Program-made: the position numbers and the translations under genes
Notes under the pieces: model-generated
Databases searched by the model: none
Told to the model about the DNA's origin: nothing
Seen by the model: only the letters and a program-made list of their open reading frames with translations
Assembly: GCA_031308135.1 (NCBI GenBank)
Contig: JAHLJT010009436.1
Location: 142,870,303-142,934,302, forward strand
DNA from: Acheta domesticus
Lineage: Eukaryota > Arthropoda > Insecta > Orthoptera > Gryllidae
Direction: 5' to 3'
Length of the DNA: 64,000 nucleotides
Shown here: one piece after another, positions 25,106 to 35,904 of the stretch
Position numbering within the stretch: the stretch's first letter is position 1
Layout: every line of letters begins with the position of its first letter

Positions 25106-25744
25106 GCTGTTTCGTGATAAATAAATAAAAAAAGCGTAAGTAACTAAAAAATCATTCTTAATTCGTGAAATAAATATACGAAAGCGATATGTTAAATATG
25201 AATGTCATCCAAGACCGTCGAGGGAGAAATGAGGGAGCAAATAATCTGAGTTAAATATTTAACACATTTTTATTCCGCCTTTCCAATACTTTTTCCAAAG
25301 AAATCAGAAAGAATTCCTATTCACACTAACATATTTAAAAAATGAACAGAGATAATCTTACATTTTTTATGAATACAAATATTGTAATGCACATTTTTAT
25401 TTTGTTATGGAACTCTAACTCTTCGACAGTTAGTGGAAACAAAAATCCCTGTATGAAAAGGGCAATGTCGGCGTGCGATGGGAGCACGGGGTGGGGTGGG
25501 GTGGGGTGGGTGTGGGGGGCTTCAGCAGACAAAAGATACGAGGAATACATTCCAATGGCGACGCATTTTTCAAACGAATATTGACGTTATCGTTGGCCGG
25601 GCAAGTGAAACGCGATCATTCTAAAGTAGGATGATGGATTTCGACGGCTGCGACAAAGGTCGTTCCAGACCACACAAGCTACCGCTTTGTAGTAAGGGTT
25701 TTGGAGAAGGGCTCGTTGGGCGAGTACACAGGCCAGGAAAACTG
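25106..25744. other. Unclassified, with a short G-rich run
   Basis: AT-rich sequence with a GGGGTGGGGTGGGG run at 25489-25515 that could form a G-quadruplex. No gene or repeat end recognised. Confidence 0.4.
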
Positions 25745-26235
25745 GCGTAGATTGATTGATCAATTGATTGATGTTTCCGTGCATGTTAATTGCTATGGTC
25801 ATTAGTCCAGTTAGTGTAGTGAATGCTTTCCCGTCACATGTGGTAGTGTAGAGCATGCAAGTGTAAGAGCAAGTGAGAGTGAAGGTCATAGTGAGCGTAG
25901 GAAGTAATGCAGTGCAAATGAGTTTGTTTGTCTAAGTAAGGGGTGAGAATAGAACAAGAAGGAAGAGGAAAGAAGGATCGCCCGCGGTCCGTGACCCATT
26001 TGTTAGGGCATTGCTTCGGCATTCACATTGTTTTGATCGGAGAAACCACGGAAAACATCCGATCATATCCTGCCGCTAGAATTCTCCTCCAAACAGCACG
26101 TTGCAGCGCCTGAATTCGACCTAGTTATGTTGCTAGTGTCAAAAATACGCCACCACAGGATTCGAACCTTCGGACCTCACGGTCAGAGTCGCAGCAGAGT
26201 CAGAGACAATGTTGGCTCTGAGCTCCTCTTCTGAC
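25745..26235 (-). mobile_element. SINE family A copy 8 (internal deletion)
   Basis: An ATTGATTGATCAATTGATTG tail at the left, then a family core in which the GGTATCTCCCACC block is missing, so that CTTTCCCGTC joins CACATGTGGTAGTGTAG directly. TCGCCCGCGGTCCGTGAC, CATTGCTTCGGCATTC and GGAGAAACCACGGAAAAC follow. Near the head lies an inverted box B (GGATTCGAACC, 26158-26168) with GACCTCACGGTCAGAG after it. Confidence 0.7.
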
Positions 26236-26539
26236 TCCGCCAGTAAGGCCTGTTAGATATGTGGCAAGAGACTATCATGTTAAGAGCCGAGTCGCACACG
26301 GTAGGGAGTGCCATTGCTCAGGTGAGCAGGCAGTTAGAGGCTGCTATTCAGGCAATAAAGAACTTAAACGAAAGAGTGCTAATGTCGACGTTTTAGTTGA
26401 TTAATAACTGAGAGGGCGAGTGATTAAAAAATTAGTTGATTAATTAATAAAGAGGTGGGTAACCAACAGTTAGTTGATTAAAAATGAGTAAGTTATATTA
26501 TTATAATTTGAGTTGTATTTTTTTTTAGTAAATCTGGGG
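26236..26539. other. Short TTAGTTGATTAA direct repeats
   Basis: TTAGTTGATTAA-like units recur near 26393, 26428 and 26470 with spacing of roughly 35-42 bases. Otherwise unclassified. Confidence 0.4.
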
Positions 26540-27250
26540 ATTTTTTCCCGGAGGGGGAGGCATTGTCTGCTTAAGGGCCTCGCACTTCCTGACCACGCCC
26601 CTGGAAAGAGCTAGTGGGTGGGCGAGAGCGGTGTTTGGCCGGAGGGTGGGGTGGGGGGGTCGGTGCAGGTAGGAAGCGGATCGGAACCCTCTCGCGGCCT
26701 CCGCGCAATCCGCTTCCCGGGCTCGGCCCCGCTCGCTCAACCCAAAATGGGCGGGAGCGGGGGTGGCGGCGGGGAGAGGCAGGGGTGGGCCCTGGGGCGG
26801 GGTGGGAGCTGGGTGAAGCGGCGGGCGGGGGGCAGGTTGGGGCGGGGTGAGGCGAGGTGGGGGTGGCCAGGGGGCGGTGGCGGGAACGGGGTGAAGCGGC
26901 GGGCAGGGGGCAGGCTGGGGGGGTGAGGCGAGATAGGATGGAGGCGGGGGTGGGCCAGGGGCGGGGTGAAGCGGCGGGGGTGAAGCGGTGGGCAGGGGGC
27001 AGGCTGGGGCGGGGTGAGGCGAGGTAGGGTGGAGGCGGGGGTGGGCCAGGGGCGGGGCGGGAGGCGGGGAGCAGGCTGGGGCGGGGCGAGGCAAGGTGGG
27101 GCGAGGGCGATGTGGGGTGGAGGCGGGACCTGGGGGAGGGGGCAGAAGCAAGCACCGCGGTGGCAAGGGAACGAAGCGGCTCGGAAAGGGAGGTGGCGGG
27201 TAGCTTTAAGGCAGGCGACCGAGACGGCGCCCCCGGGACGCATAACTCGG
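26540..27250. repeat. G-rich GC minisatellite island
   Basis: From about 26755 to 27130, imperfect tandem copies of a unit of roughly 75-90 bp repeat GGGGCGGGGTGAAGCGG, GGCAGGGGGCAGGCTGGGG, TGAGGCGAGGTAGG and TGGAGGCGGGGGTGGGCC. The flanks (26560-26750 and 27150-27250) are also GC-rich. All six frames are open for long distances and translate as Pro- or Gly-rich repeats. This is a composition effect, not evidence of a gene. The G-runs make G-quadruplex formation likely. Confidence 0.85.
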
Positions 27251-27659
27251 AGGCCTCTGCATCATTAATTGCAGGTATATTTTATAGAAATCTCGGAAGT
27301 AGGAATCTGGGAGTAACAAAAGCGACACAGTTGGAAACGAGAGATTTACAGCACATCTGAATATGAAGAGATAAAACAAGAAAGTGGAATACTGCAGAAT
27401 GGTGGGTTCAGTTAAAACGAACGGATGAAGGTAGATTTAGAATAAGACACTTTTAGTTTGAACCAATAGAAAGCTGCAAAGACCAACTGGACACTAACTC
27501 TAATTTACTATTATATCGCAGTAACTATTTATATTTGCGTTTTAGAACCACAAGTACATTCCAAGTCTATTTTGAATTTGTGGTACTGTCAATTTGCTGC
27601 ATTAATTGTACTTATCTTGATATCTGAATTGCTAGTCTATGTAAATTGTTAATGTCTTC

Positions 27660-28070
27660 CAAATGCAGAATCTGATTATCTGTGAATCATCGCTGTAATA
27701 TTTTCCCCCCATTTCATTACATTTCCTTTCTTCTTCCTCCTTTCTTTTCCTTCTGCCTTTTTTCTCCAGGCACCCCCATTTTTCTTCTATATTCCCTTTT
27801 GCTGAACATAATTTCTCATTTCTTTCACTTGTATCGTATTTCTCTACAGTTAATTTTCGCCCTAAGACACCGTCATAATTGAGGTTTTCTTGGGTTAACT
27901 CAATAGCTTTGCCAGGCTCCCTTGCTCCGCCCTTCCAGTCGTAAATGTTTCAGTACAGTTTGCCCTTGCCACTGTAATTTTTCCATTTTGTTGTGATGTA
28001 TAGTATTATTCTTTCAAGAGGAAGGTGGAAGAGCAGGCCCAGTGTCCTGAGCCTCGCCAATAATAAAGAC

Positions 28071-28110
<40 letters not shown>
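27660..28110 (+). mobile_element. LINE 3' end with (AAT)n tail
   Basis: A pyrimidine-rich stretch (27700-27790) and the block GAAGAGCAGGCC...GTCCTGAGCCTCGCC (28028-28058) precede AATAAAGAC and an (AAT)n tract at 28071-28110. Untranslated region plus short-repeat tail is the look of a LINE 3' end. The GAAGAGCAGGCC block is also the 3' part of SINE B at 35031-35370. No coding sequence of the element is preserved, so the clade is unknown. Confidence 0.55.
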
Positions 28111-28113
<3 letters not shown>

Positions 28114-28134
28114 TTAATAACAATTTATTATTAT

Positions 28135-28819
28135 TCCACTACATCACGACTTAAGATGTTATGAGTCGACTGAATATAAAATCTACACAGGTTGCAACCA
28201 GCTACCTAAGAAGCAGATCCGGTTACTGTCAGTGCCTCTACAATACTTTGCGCAAAATGTGGGCTATTCCGAATAAAGCAATTTCTTGCATTTCCCAGTC
28301 TTTTGAATTACCGGGGAGTTTAGACAAGTTCTTACCCAAATTTTGTGGAACAAATCCCAGAACTCCGATAACTATCGGCACGACCTGTGCTTTTACGCCC
28401 CACATTCGGCTGATCTCGATTTCCAAACTCTTGTATTTAAGACGTTTCTCTGTCTCCTTGGTAACGACGTTTTGATCGCAAAGTACAGCAACATCGACAA
28501 GTTAACACGATTTTTTCGCCAAATCCCGGATAACTATATCCGATTTATTTGCCGCTATCGTGCGATCAGTTTGAATTTGTTAGTCGTACAACATCGTACA
28601 CAATCCAACAGACGTCACCGGTTTTGGTGAGTGTTTGTATCACTTGGGGCATGTGTTTGGAACTTCGAGGGCGGTACAGATCTGCCAGTGGAGGTAGCTA
28701 CACACCCTGTCATGTCTTTTCAGGTATTCGGTCTTCTAAGTGATTGATCTTTATTGATCTGCACCTTGTCCATTCTTTTTAGATATTGTCCGTGGAGTGG
28801 TTTGTCTCTCTACGATTTC

Positions 28820-28826
<7 letters not shown>
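28135..28826 (-). pseudogene. R4/Dong-type retrotransposon, family C copy 1 (5'-truncated)
   Basis: The minus strand encodes the C-terminal end of an R4/Dong-like protein, including EIEISRMWGVKAQVVPIVIG and the closing AHILRKVL. It matches the copies at 29148-30594 and 47894-48421 nearly base for base over 28135-28735. The upstream PD...D endonuclease region is present but frame-shifted. Relative to copy 2, about 190 bp is missing at the junction near 28740. A (TTA)n tract (28827-28857) abuts the truncated 5' end and TTATTATTATT (28125-28135) abuts the 3' end. Confidence 0.8.

Positions 28827-28857
<31 letters not shown>
28827..28857. repeat. (TTA)n microsatellite
   Basis: Ten TTA units between family C copy 1 and the 28858-29092 insert. 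On the minus strand, the sense strand of the R4/Dong elements, it reads TAA. Confidence 0.95.
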
Positions 28858-29092
28858 GCCATTTCTGACCACGTTACACGATTAACGGGTGTAACTTTTA
28901 GGATCAGTTTTCAGCTGTATCCCTCGATACAAGTTTGTTACACCTTGAAGTGCGAGTTATGAGGTGATAGGATGATGAGGGGAAAAGGGACATTCACAAA
29001 TACGACCATGCCTACGCAGGATTCGATTGTGAAGTCTGCTCGGCGCAGGCGACGGATGTCGCAACCGTCCTTGCCTCGGAGCGGCATTAAGA
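28858..29092 (-). mobile_element. Unclassified insert flanked by (TTA)n
   Basis: A 235-bp unique segment with (TTA)n on both sides, like the R4/Dong copies on either side. Its minus strand ends CGTGGTCAGAAATGGC directly before TAA repeats. It matches no other 3' end in the window. It may be the 3' end of another TAA-targeting LINE or a short non-autonomous relative. Class and strand are inferred from the flanks only. Confidence 0.4.
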
Positions 29093-29134
<42 letters not shown>

Positions 29135-29147
29135 TATTATTATTATT
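29093..29147. repeat. (TTA)n microsatellite
   Basis: Pure TTA units with one TTACTA interruption near 29130, abutting the 3' end of family C copy 2. Confidence 0.95.
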
Positions 29148-30594
29148 CCTCTGTATCACAACTAAAGATGTTATGAGTCGAATACAAAATCTACTTTAGG
29201 TTGCAACCAGGTACCTAAGGAGCAGATCTAAGGACTGTCGGTGCCTCTAAAATACTTTACGCAAAATGTGAGCTGTTCCAAATAAAGCAATTTCTTGCAC
29301 TTCCCAGTCCTTTGAGTGTCCTGGAAGTTTAGCCAAGTTCTTACACAATTTTTTCGGAAAAAATCCCAGAGCTCCGATAATTCATCCTCTTGTGTTTAAG
29401 ACGTTTCTCTGTCTCCTTGGTTACATTTTGAAAGGCACAGCAACATCTACAAGCAGGCACATTTTTTTCTCGAAATCCCGGATAACAATATCCAGTTTAT
29501 TTGCCGCTATCGTGCGATTCGTTTGAATTTATTGGTCATACACAATCCAACAATATCGTACACCGGTTTTGGTGAGTGTTCGTACCACTTGGAGCATGTG
29601 TTTGGAACTTCGAGGGCGGTACAGATCTGCCAGTGGAGGTAACTACACACCCTGTCGTGTCTTTTCAAGTATTCGGTCTTTGCCAGGATTGGATAAGCAG
29701 AGACGATATGATCAATGGTTTCTACGTGTTCCTGTCAAATGCGGCATTTGTCATCTTGGGAAATTTTGAGAACCACTTTACCATTATGTCGTGTTCTCAG
29801 CGCCTGATCTTGAGCAGCTATTACAAGTGCTTCCGATTCTGGCTTCATTCTTTCCCTTTTAACCCACATAAATGATTGATCTTCATTGATCTGCACCTTG
29901 TCCATTCTTTTTAGATATTGTCCATGGAGTGGTCTGTCTCTCCACAAATTCTTTAACAGTTTTTGTGTCTCACATTTCATGTTCAGTAACATCAGAAGTT
30001 CAGTGTCTCTGTCATTCTGCGTGTCTTGCATAGTCTTGTTCGCAATGCTTCTTGCTACACTTACAATGCCCCTAATTCCCATTCGTCGCTCAGATTTCAT
30101 AACCTGCCTCATGAGATGGTCATCTTGATGGCTTACTACATACTTTCTAATCCCGACTATTGGATTGTGCCAGGAGGCCTCTTCCTCTTTCCTTACGTGA
30201 CACATGAAGTCTATGTAAATCAGCTCGAGGGTGGACAACATAATGCATTGTAAGCAGTTTTCTGTTTTTTCGATCCATAGTGCGAATTTCTTGCTCAGTC
30301 CAGTCCACTAGTCCGAAAATGTATTCGGCTACAGGCACCGCCAAATGATCTATTGCTGATATTTTGTTCCTGGAGTTCAGAGCGGACTGCAGGACCAGTC
30401 TCACTCTTCTGTAATACTCCCTGCAAATTTTCTCTTTCATTGTGTCGTTCGAGATGGTCTCACATTCTTCATTGCTCAGATATTTGAGGGTTTTACCTGG
30501 CTCAAGATCTTGAATCACAGTGTGCATATCAACTTCAATGTTCTCTGTTGTTGTCATTTTGCCTCTCTTTGAGTTGATTTTTGTACACAAAGTT
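29148..30594 (-). pseudogene. R4/Dong-type retrotransposon, family C copy 2 (5'-truncated)
   Basis: Two overlapping minus-strand frames (30590-30147 and 30241-29735) encode the region downstream of the reverse transcriptase. SALNSRNKISAIDHLAVPVA...FGLVDWTEQE...MDRKNRKLL matches SSINSRNKFTGMNTWALSAA...FGVVKWSETS...FDRKVRTLL of the element at 48465-51705. PLHGQYLK...AIAAQDQ-like blocks and DDKCR follow. The frame then decays through the zinc-knuckle and endonuclease regions to the common family C 3' end. Reverse transcriptase and N-terminus are absent. TTA tracts lie at both ends (29093-29147 and 30595-30607). Confidence 0.85.
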
Positions 30595-30607
30595 CATTAT
30601 TATTAAT

Positions 30608-32902
30608 ATTCATTAACTTCAAACTTTATAATTATTTACAAACTAATATATGTTTATAGCTCGACCAAGTTGAGAATGATGTTTACAGGAGCGCGCCACT
30701 GTCTGTGTTAACAACCGAAACGACAGAGACGGAGATATAAGGATACTCAATTCAAAATTAAAATGGGACCGTGCCAAACTATTGCGAAAGAAAGCGCGAT
30801 TTATTTCGTTGCAAATATGGTATCTTCCCAATTAATGTTTTAACTATATTTGGACATGTCTGCACCTCATATTGGAAGAAACAAAAGTATACTTTTTTCT
30901 GCAAAACGATTCAAAATTTTGAAACTAATTCTTTCGATTAGTAGTAACATTCATATAAATCGTTTATTTTAGCTTAGTAGTTTCTCAGAATATATACCAA
31001 ATAAAATTCTCTTTTGTGTAAGAACTAACTACCACCATAATGAATAATATTATAGATACTTATGGCAGTAAAGTTAATGTTTTGGTACTTTATTGCATAC
31101 TTTACAAATTGTCTAAAACCTGTGGGAAAAAGATGAATGAAGGAGAATACAAAATGTTTCAATTCAATGAATAAGTATTAAAAATTCAATATAAATAGGA
31201 CTTTTTTTTGTCTTGTACTAGAATGGTGAAAATTAAAAAACGCAGCTTAAAGAGACAAAGCAGTCAGTGAAAATCTTGCATGATGTGTCTCTGAAGTTAT
31301 ATTTTATCAGCTGATTCACCTCCATGAAGGAGGCCATGGTGATTCTGTAGAAGCAGTCTCTGAACTCGCTTCACGCTCCTGGCAACTTTTGTTAGCTAAA
31401 CTGATTGTACAGCCCCGTGTTTTCATTGTTAGTTCCACGACGCGCCGCAATCGCAGTCTTCATTCTTCGCTTGGTCGAGTTATAACAGATACGCCCTTTA
31501 GTTGGGTATCCAAACTTACGACACAACAAGAATTCTTTAAGAGTCAATCTACTATTTTTTTCTTTAGAGATGTAACGAAATATCTTGCATTCTAAATCAA
31601 GGCGAAAAAGCAAAAAGCAAAAAGTAGATTTCTATTATATTGTTTTATTCTATTTCAGTTTTTTAATGTTTGACATAAGGGGAAATTAATAAATGTTTTA
31701 GGTAATTTAAATATGCTTCAACACTCCCACAGCTCAAAAAATACGAATGTGAGTTATGTACGTTAGTCATAACATTTTATAACAATTATTGACAATCTCC
31801 TAAGAAGCCTTTTAGTAAAGCATACTTCATAACCCATCAGTTATTAGGCATGTGCAACCTGTATTTGAATCACTAGCAACAATTTGAACACGTTTATCTT
31901 ATAACTTCATTTCTCGCGTGTGACCAGCAATGCAACCTATGCATGTCATCTCTTACGTGAAGCCAACTACTTTTTATTTTATAAAAATGGTGGCTATACA
32001 AGTGGGCCAAGGAATGCGAATGAAAATAAAATATTTTTAATAAAATAATACACAATAAGCCACTGCTTCTCGATAACCTATTATTGCAAAAAGTATAAGG
32101 AAACTAATCATTTTCCTCAATATTAATTATAAAGTAGGCTTTTTGTAGAAGTTATCTTCTAGTACTTTGGATAGAAGTTAAAAAGAAAAAAATACAGAAG
32201 CGAAGGTATACTTGTAAATGGCGTGTACAGACATGCTGCTTATGGTTCGATTAACTCGACTGTTTAACTCTTTCTGTTTAAACTCTCATTCTGAAGATTA
32301 CCAACCATTAGGTGTCGACATTCACAAGAAGATAGTAAGGGAGACTGCAATAAGCCTCGTTATCCCAGGCAAATTCCGTTTGGGATTGAATGGAAATGTC
32401 ACAATCTCTTTACTCTTCTTGATCGAGGAAGAGTATAAATCCACACTGTCTAAATGGGACTACAGAAGGCGTTCGGTTTGGAAGTTTGGATTTCGAATAA
32501 ATTATTCCCTTTTTCACAGTTATTCGAAATATCTAGTCCATATGTTAAAAAAACGAACAATGTTTGATATATGGCATCTATTACTGAATGAATAATAGAA
32601 GAAGCGAAGCTTTTTTTAAAATTCGTATTGCAGAATGAGGTGATTGTACAACGCTTAGCCATATGGCTTTTCACTGGTTAGGAGCGAGCTTTTCCGGTCG
32701 AAAAAGATGCGAAGAGGGTGGCTACGGCAACCTCCATTTAAATAGTAGAATGAAGCAGTGCGAGTATTAAAGTGGGGGAATACATATTGTTGACTGTTGA
32801 TGGGAAGAGGGTCTATTTCATTATCCAGTATCCGCCAGATTACGGGGGAAGATGTGAAAGGGTAATCGGTTGCGTAGACGTGGTTCTACGGGATGCTCTT
32901 AA
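30608..32902. other. No feature recognised
   Basis: AT-rich sequence. A 125-codon open frame at 32218-32595 has no recognisable family. With no supporting context I do not call it a gene. Confidence 0.45.
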
Positions 32903-33205
32903 ACTAGTTTGAAATTAGATCCACCGGTAACTGAGTAACTGAGGGTAGATTTTGGAAGAATGTATGAGAACGGGTGGTGATATGTATTAAGATGGGTTCC
33001 ATGGCTAGGTCTTTGTGGAGATTTGTGTTGTTTATATGACAAGGGGCGTTTAATGCTGTTATGAAGACCTTATTTTGGAATATTTGAATTTTTTAATTGT
33101 TGTAAGAGCGGCGTTACTCCAGGCTGGACAAGCGTACGTGAGTAACGGACGTAAAATGGCTTTACAAATAAGGAGAGCACAATAGAGCTTTAATGTGAAG
33201 TGACG
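32903..33205 (-). pseudogene. Jockey-like LINE C-terminal fragment
   Basis: The minus strand reads LLICKAILRPLLTYACPAWS (33177-33118), the block just after the reverse-transcriptase core in Jockey/CR1/I-type LINEs. A frame change follows, then ITALNAPCHINNTNLHKDLA (33049-32990), matching the A-P-W-x-x-x-N-x-x-L-H-x-D-L signature near their C-terminus. Stops and the frame change show it is dead. It is on the opposite strand to the remnant at 12.1-13.6 kb. Sequence may continue to about 32690 but is not recognisable. Confidence 0.65.
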
Positions 33206-35030
33206 GTAGGAGCGATGCTACACTCCAGAAAATCCTCAAATTCACATTCAGAGAAAAAAGTGAATGGCACTAAACATATTAACACCACTGACACGTGTGA
33301 GCCATGGCTTACGAAAACGCAAGAGACTGGCTGCACATTTTTGTTTCAATGTCAAAGAAGTGTGGTAATGTAATAATATATTGTAATAATGTCAAAAAAA
33401 GAACTGCCCAACTTGGTTGTTAGCAACACATCTCAAAATCCACAAAGCATAAAGGTTCATTTCCTTTTCTTCACATGGCAATTTCTAGCATCTGAAAAGA
33501 TTATGTCACGAGAGGTGACAAAAATATACATACAAATAAATCGTGAATAAAGTTTGACACTTAACTCATATTTAGCCGCAATTAAACATGTCAAAATAGT
33601 GCTTAATTGATATTGAAATTGTTTCTTTCACATTTCTTCGAATATTTGATGACAATGCCATTTCCAAGTAAAGAACCATTTTTCAAACAAAAAACAAAAA
33701 CAAAAAAACAAAAAAAAAAAAACTTGTTGAGTTGAGAAATTCGAAATTTTCATTAGTTGCTCGTACATCTGTTTGCCCGCAAGATGTTTGCGCTTTCTAA
33801 GTTGTTTTGGCGACAAGTAGAGAATCAAGCTCTTTGACAATTATATTCGGAATATATGAAACTTACGGTCATTCGAAAAATTCAGTCATTTTTGTACTCG
33901 TAAAGGCATTTCGCTTATATTATCGCATAAGATAATACGCCATGTATCAAGAGAGAAATCCGGTCTGGAGATGAAGTCTGTTGACTTTGATGAGTCATGA
34001 GACTGCAATGCGAAGGTAGTGACAGAAATACAGGTTACATCACGTACCGGAGGAAAATGGTTCTGGTAAAAAGTGTCGTAGAGTATCACGATATTTTCGT
34101 GAGTACATTTGCTTCTTCGCCAAACTGCAGTGGACATTCGCCAAGACTATTCTAACATTACACAATTCAGTATCCTGTTCAAACGAATGTGGAGAGAAAC
34201 ATCTTGATTTATCGAGAAACATAATTACAAATCCGAGCCAACTTTGCAAGCCTGAAAAGTTGCAAAGAAGAGTGCCAGAGTGTAAGTTTTCAGAGAAGGA
34301 GAAAGAAAAGTATTTAGTAAATTACATCAGAGAACAATTTTAAAGATCAAGTCATTTAAATACAAATGATTAAACATGAATCTTAACTCTCACAACCGTT
34401 AATAGTGTGAAGTGAGAGAGTGAAACTACTTCAATATCCTTTTTATTTCTTGATTTTAATATTATTATTTCTATATTTATTTCCTGCGAAAAATTATTTA
34501 ACAACTTCTTATTTGAACTAAAAATGGTGTGACGTGTTTTATTAAAAGTATTCCATCAAGTTTTTTTCTTAATTTATTATTCGAACTTTTCTCACTGAAT
34601 GAATTAAAAAAACCTAGCGTACCTGTGCCAGAACTCTTGCATGCTAAATCCCACGCTCGTCCCTAACCTTCCATTTCAATATTAAGGGGAAACGTTTATT
34701 TCGCTAAAAATGTATAAAGGTACTTAAAGAATATCAAATGAAAAAATCTATGCAACTGATGTTTGAAATAAATTTTCAAAAAAGGATTATTCAGTATTAT
34801 AGACAGATGTTCTTGGAATAATTCACAACACTTCCTTATAAACATTTGAAGTAATTTTTACAATCTTCCTCGACAGATCTTCGCTTTCTTTGATAGTCAC
34901 AAAAACGCTAAAAAAAGCTTTTTACTTTCGAGAAAACTACGTAAATTTGTCCCTGCAAAAAGCAGGATCGAACCAGTGCAACCCTACTCGTTGCAAAATT
35001 TAAATCTATTATCGTATGGAGATTGATTGA
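33206..35030. other. No feature recognised
   Basis: AT-rich sequence with an A-rich run at 33690-33722 and no supportable elements. Confidence 0.5.
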
Positions 35031-35370
35031 TTTGATGCCTTATTTTACGTGGCGAGACTCAGGCCATGAGGCCTGCTCTTCCGTCTGACCACGCAAATTT
35101 CGCTACGCTCCTTTCACCAACTAGCGGAAAGAAGATATAACTGAGGCGACGAAACAGGCGATTTGAATTTAGCTCAGAGGCGTCATTTAGGCTTGAGGAT
35201 CTTTTACATGCAAGTAAAATTAACATGGGACAGCCGGCTTTACTTCCCCTCCGAAGGAAGGCGTACGAAGGATTTTTTCGCCCCTACAAATCCACGGCTT
35301 CGATCGGGGTTGAACCCGCCAACTTGGGCATAGCAGTCCGTTACGCTAACCACTACCCCATCGCCGCCGC
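35031..35370 (-). mobile_element. SINE family B (complete tRNA-derived SINE)
   Basis: Read on the minus strand from 35370: GATGGGGTAGTGGTTAGCG (tRNA-like start with box A), then about 30 bases on GGCGGGTTCAACCCCG (box B, 35320-35305). The body contains GTAAAGCCGGCTGTCCCATG and ends with GAAGAGCAGGCC...CCTGAGTCTCGCC (35082-35051) and a TCAATCAATC tail at 35031-35040. The 340-bp length, head, body and tail make this an intact-looking SINE unrelated to family A except for the tail repeat. Its 3' block matches the LINE 3' end at 28028-28058. Confidence 0.85.
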
Positions 35371-35904
35371 AAAGGAGAGGTACACCCGTGCAATTTAATC
35401 GCATATGATATCACGTAATTGGTTTAATTTCGAATACAATTGCAGATTTTGCACGTCCCTAAACAGTGGGGTAGTATCATATAGTAGCGCAGTCTCTGCC
35501 TTTTTTTTCTGTGGCTAGTTGGAGTTGCGCACGCATAAAGCTAGCGAGCTGGGTGTACGTAAAGCAAAACTACGGATAGCTGAAGTCAATGCCATGATGG
35601 AATAGATACGTCATCTGGAAGTCAACACTGTCTAGAATTAACGCCCACACGCATGAAGTCAATGCTGTTTTGCTTTCCAGAGGGCGTTGTTGAAGTACAC
35701 TGAATTATTTGGGAAGTTGCGATTTTAAGAAGAGGTTTCAAAAATAATTGGGGTTGTTTCTTGATATTTTCTTTATACGAGGTCCAAAACACCTCAAAAC
35801 AAAATATCAGCCTCACATTTAGTGGAGGAAAATTGCTTCACCTCTAGCCCAAGCAGAAATAAGAGTGGGGCTTAAATATGTATTTAGTAGAAATGAATTC
35901 CAAG
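35371..35904. other. No feature recognised
   Basis: AT-rich unique-looking sequence without supportable features. Confidence 0.5.

Noticed and set aside
26525..27243. Long open frames (up to 213 codons) encoding Pro-rich proteins on the minus strand
   Set aside because: They overlap one another and plus-strand frames and come from a G-rich tandem repeat that lacks stops by composition. No domain, splice or start evidence.
28071..28134. LINE (AAT)n tail as the landing site of the Dong-type copy at 28135
   Set aside because: The tail is AAT on the plus strand, whereas every Dong-type copy is flanked by TTA on the plus strand. The tract switches orientation at about 28111-28125, so simple insertion into that tail is not shown.
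28938..29199. Asn-rich and Leu-rich frames
   Set aside because: Translations of the (TTA)n microsatellite.
32218..32595. 125-codon open frame
   Set aside because: No recognisable motif, AT-rich surroundings and no neighbouring support.
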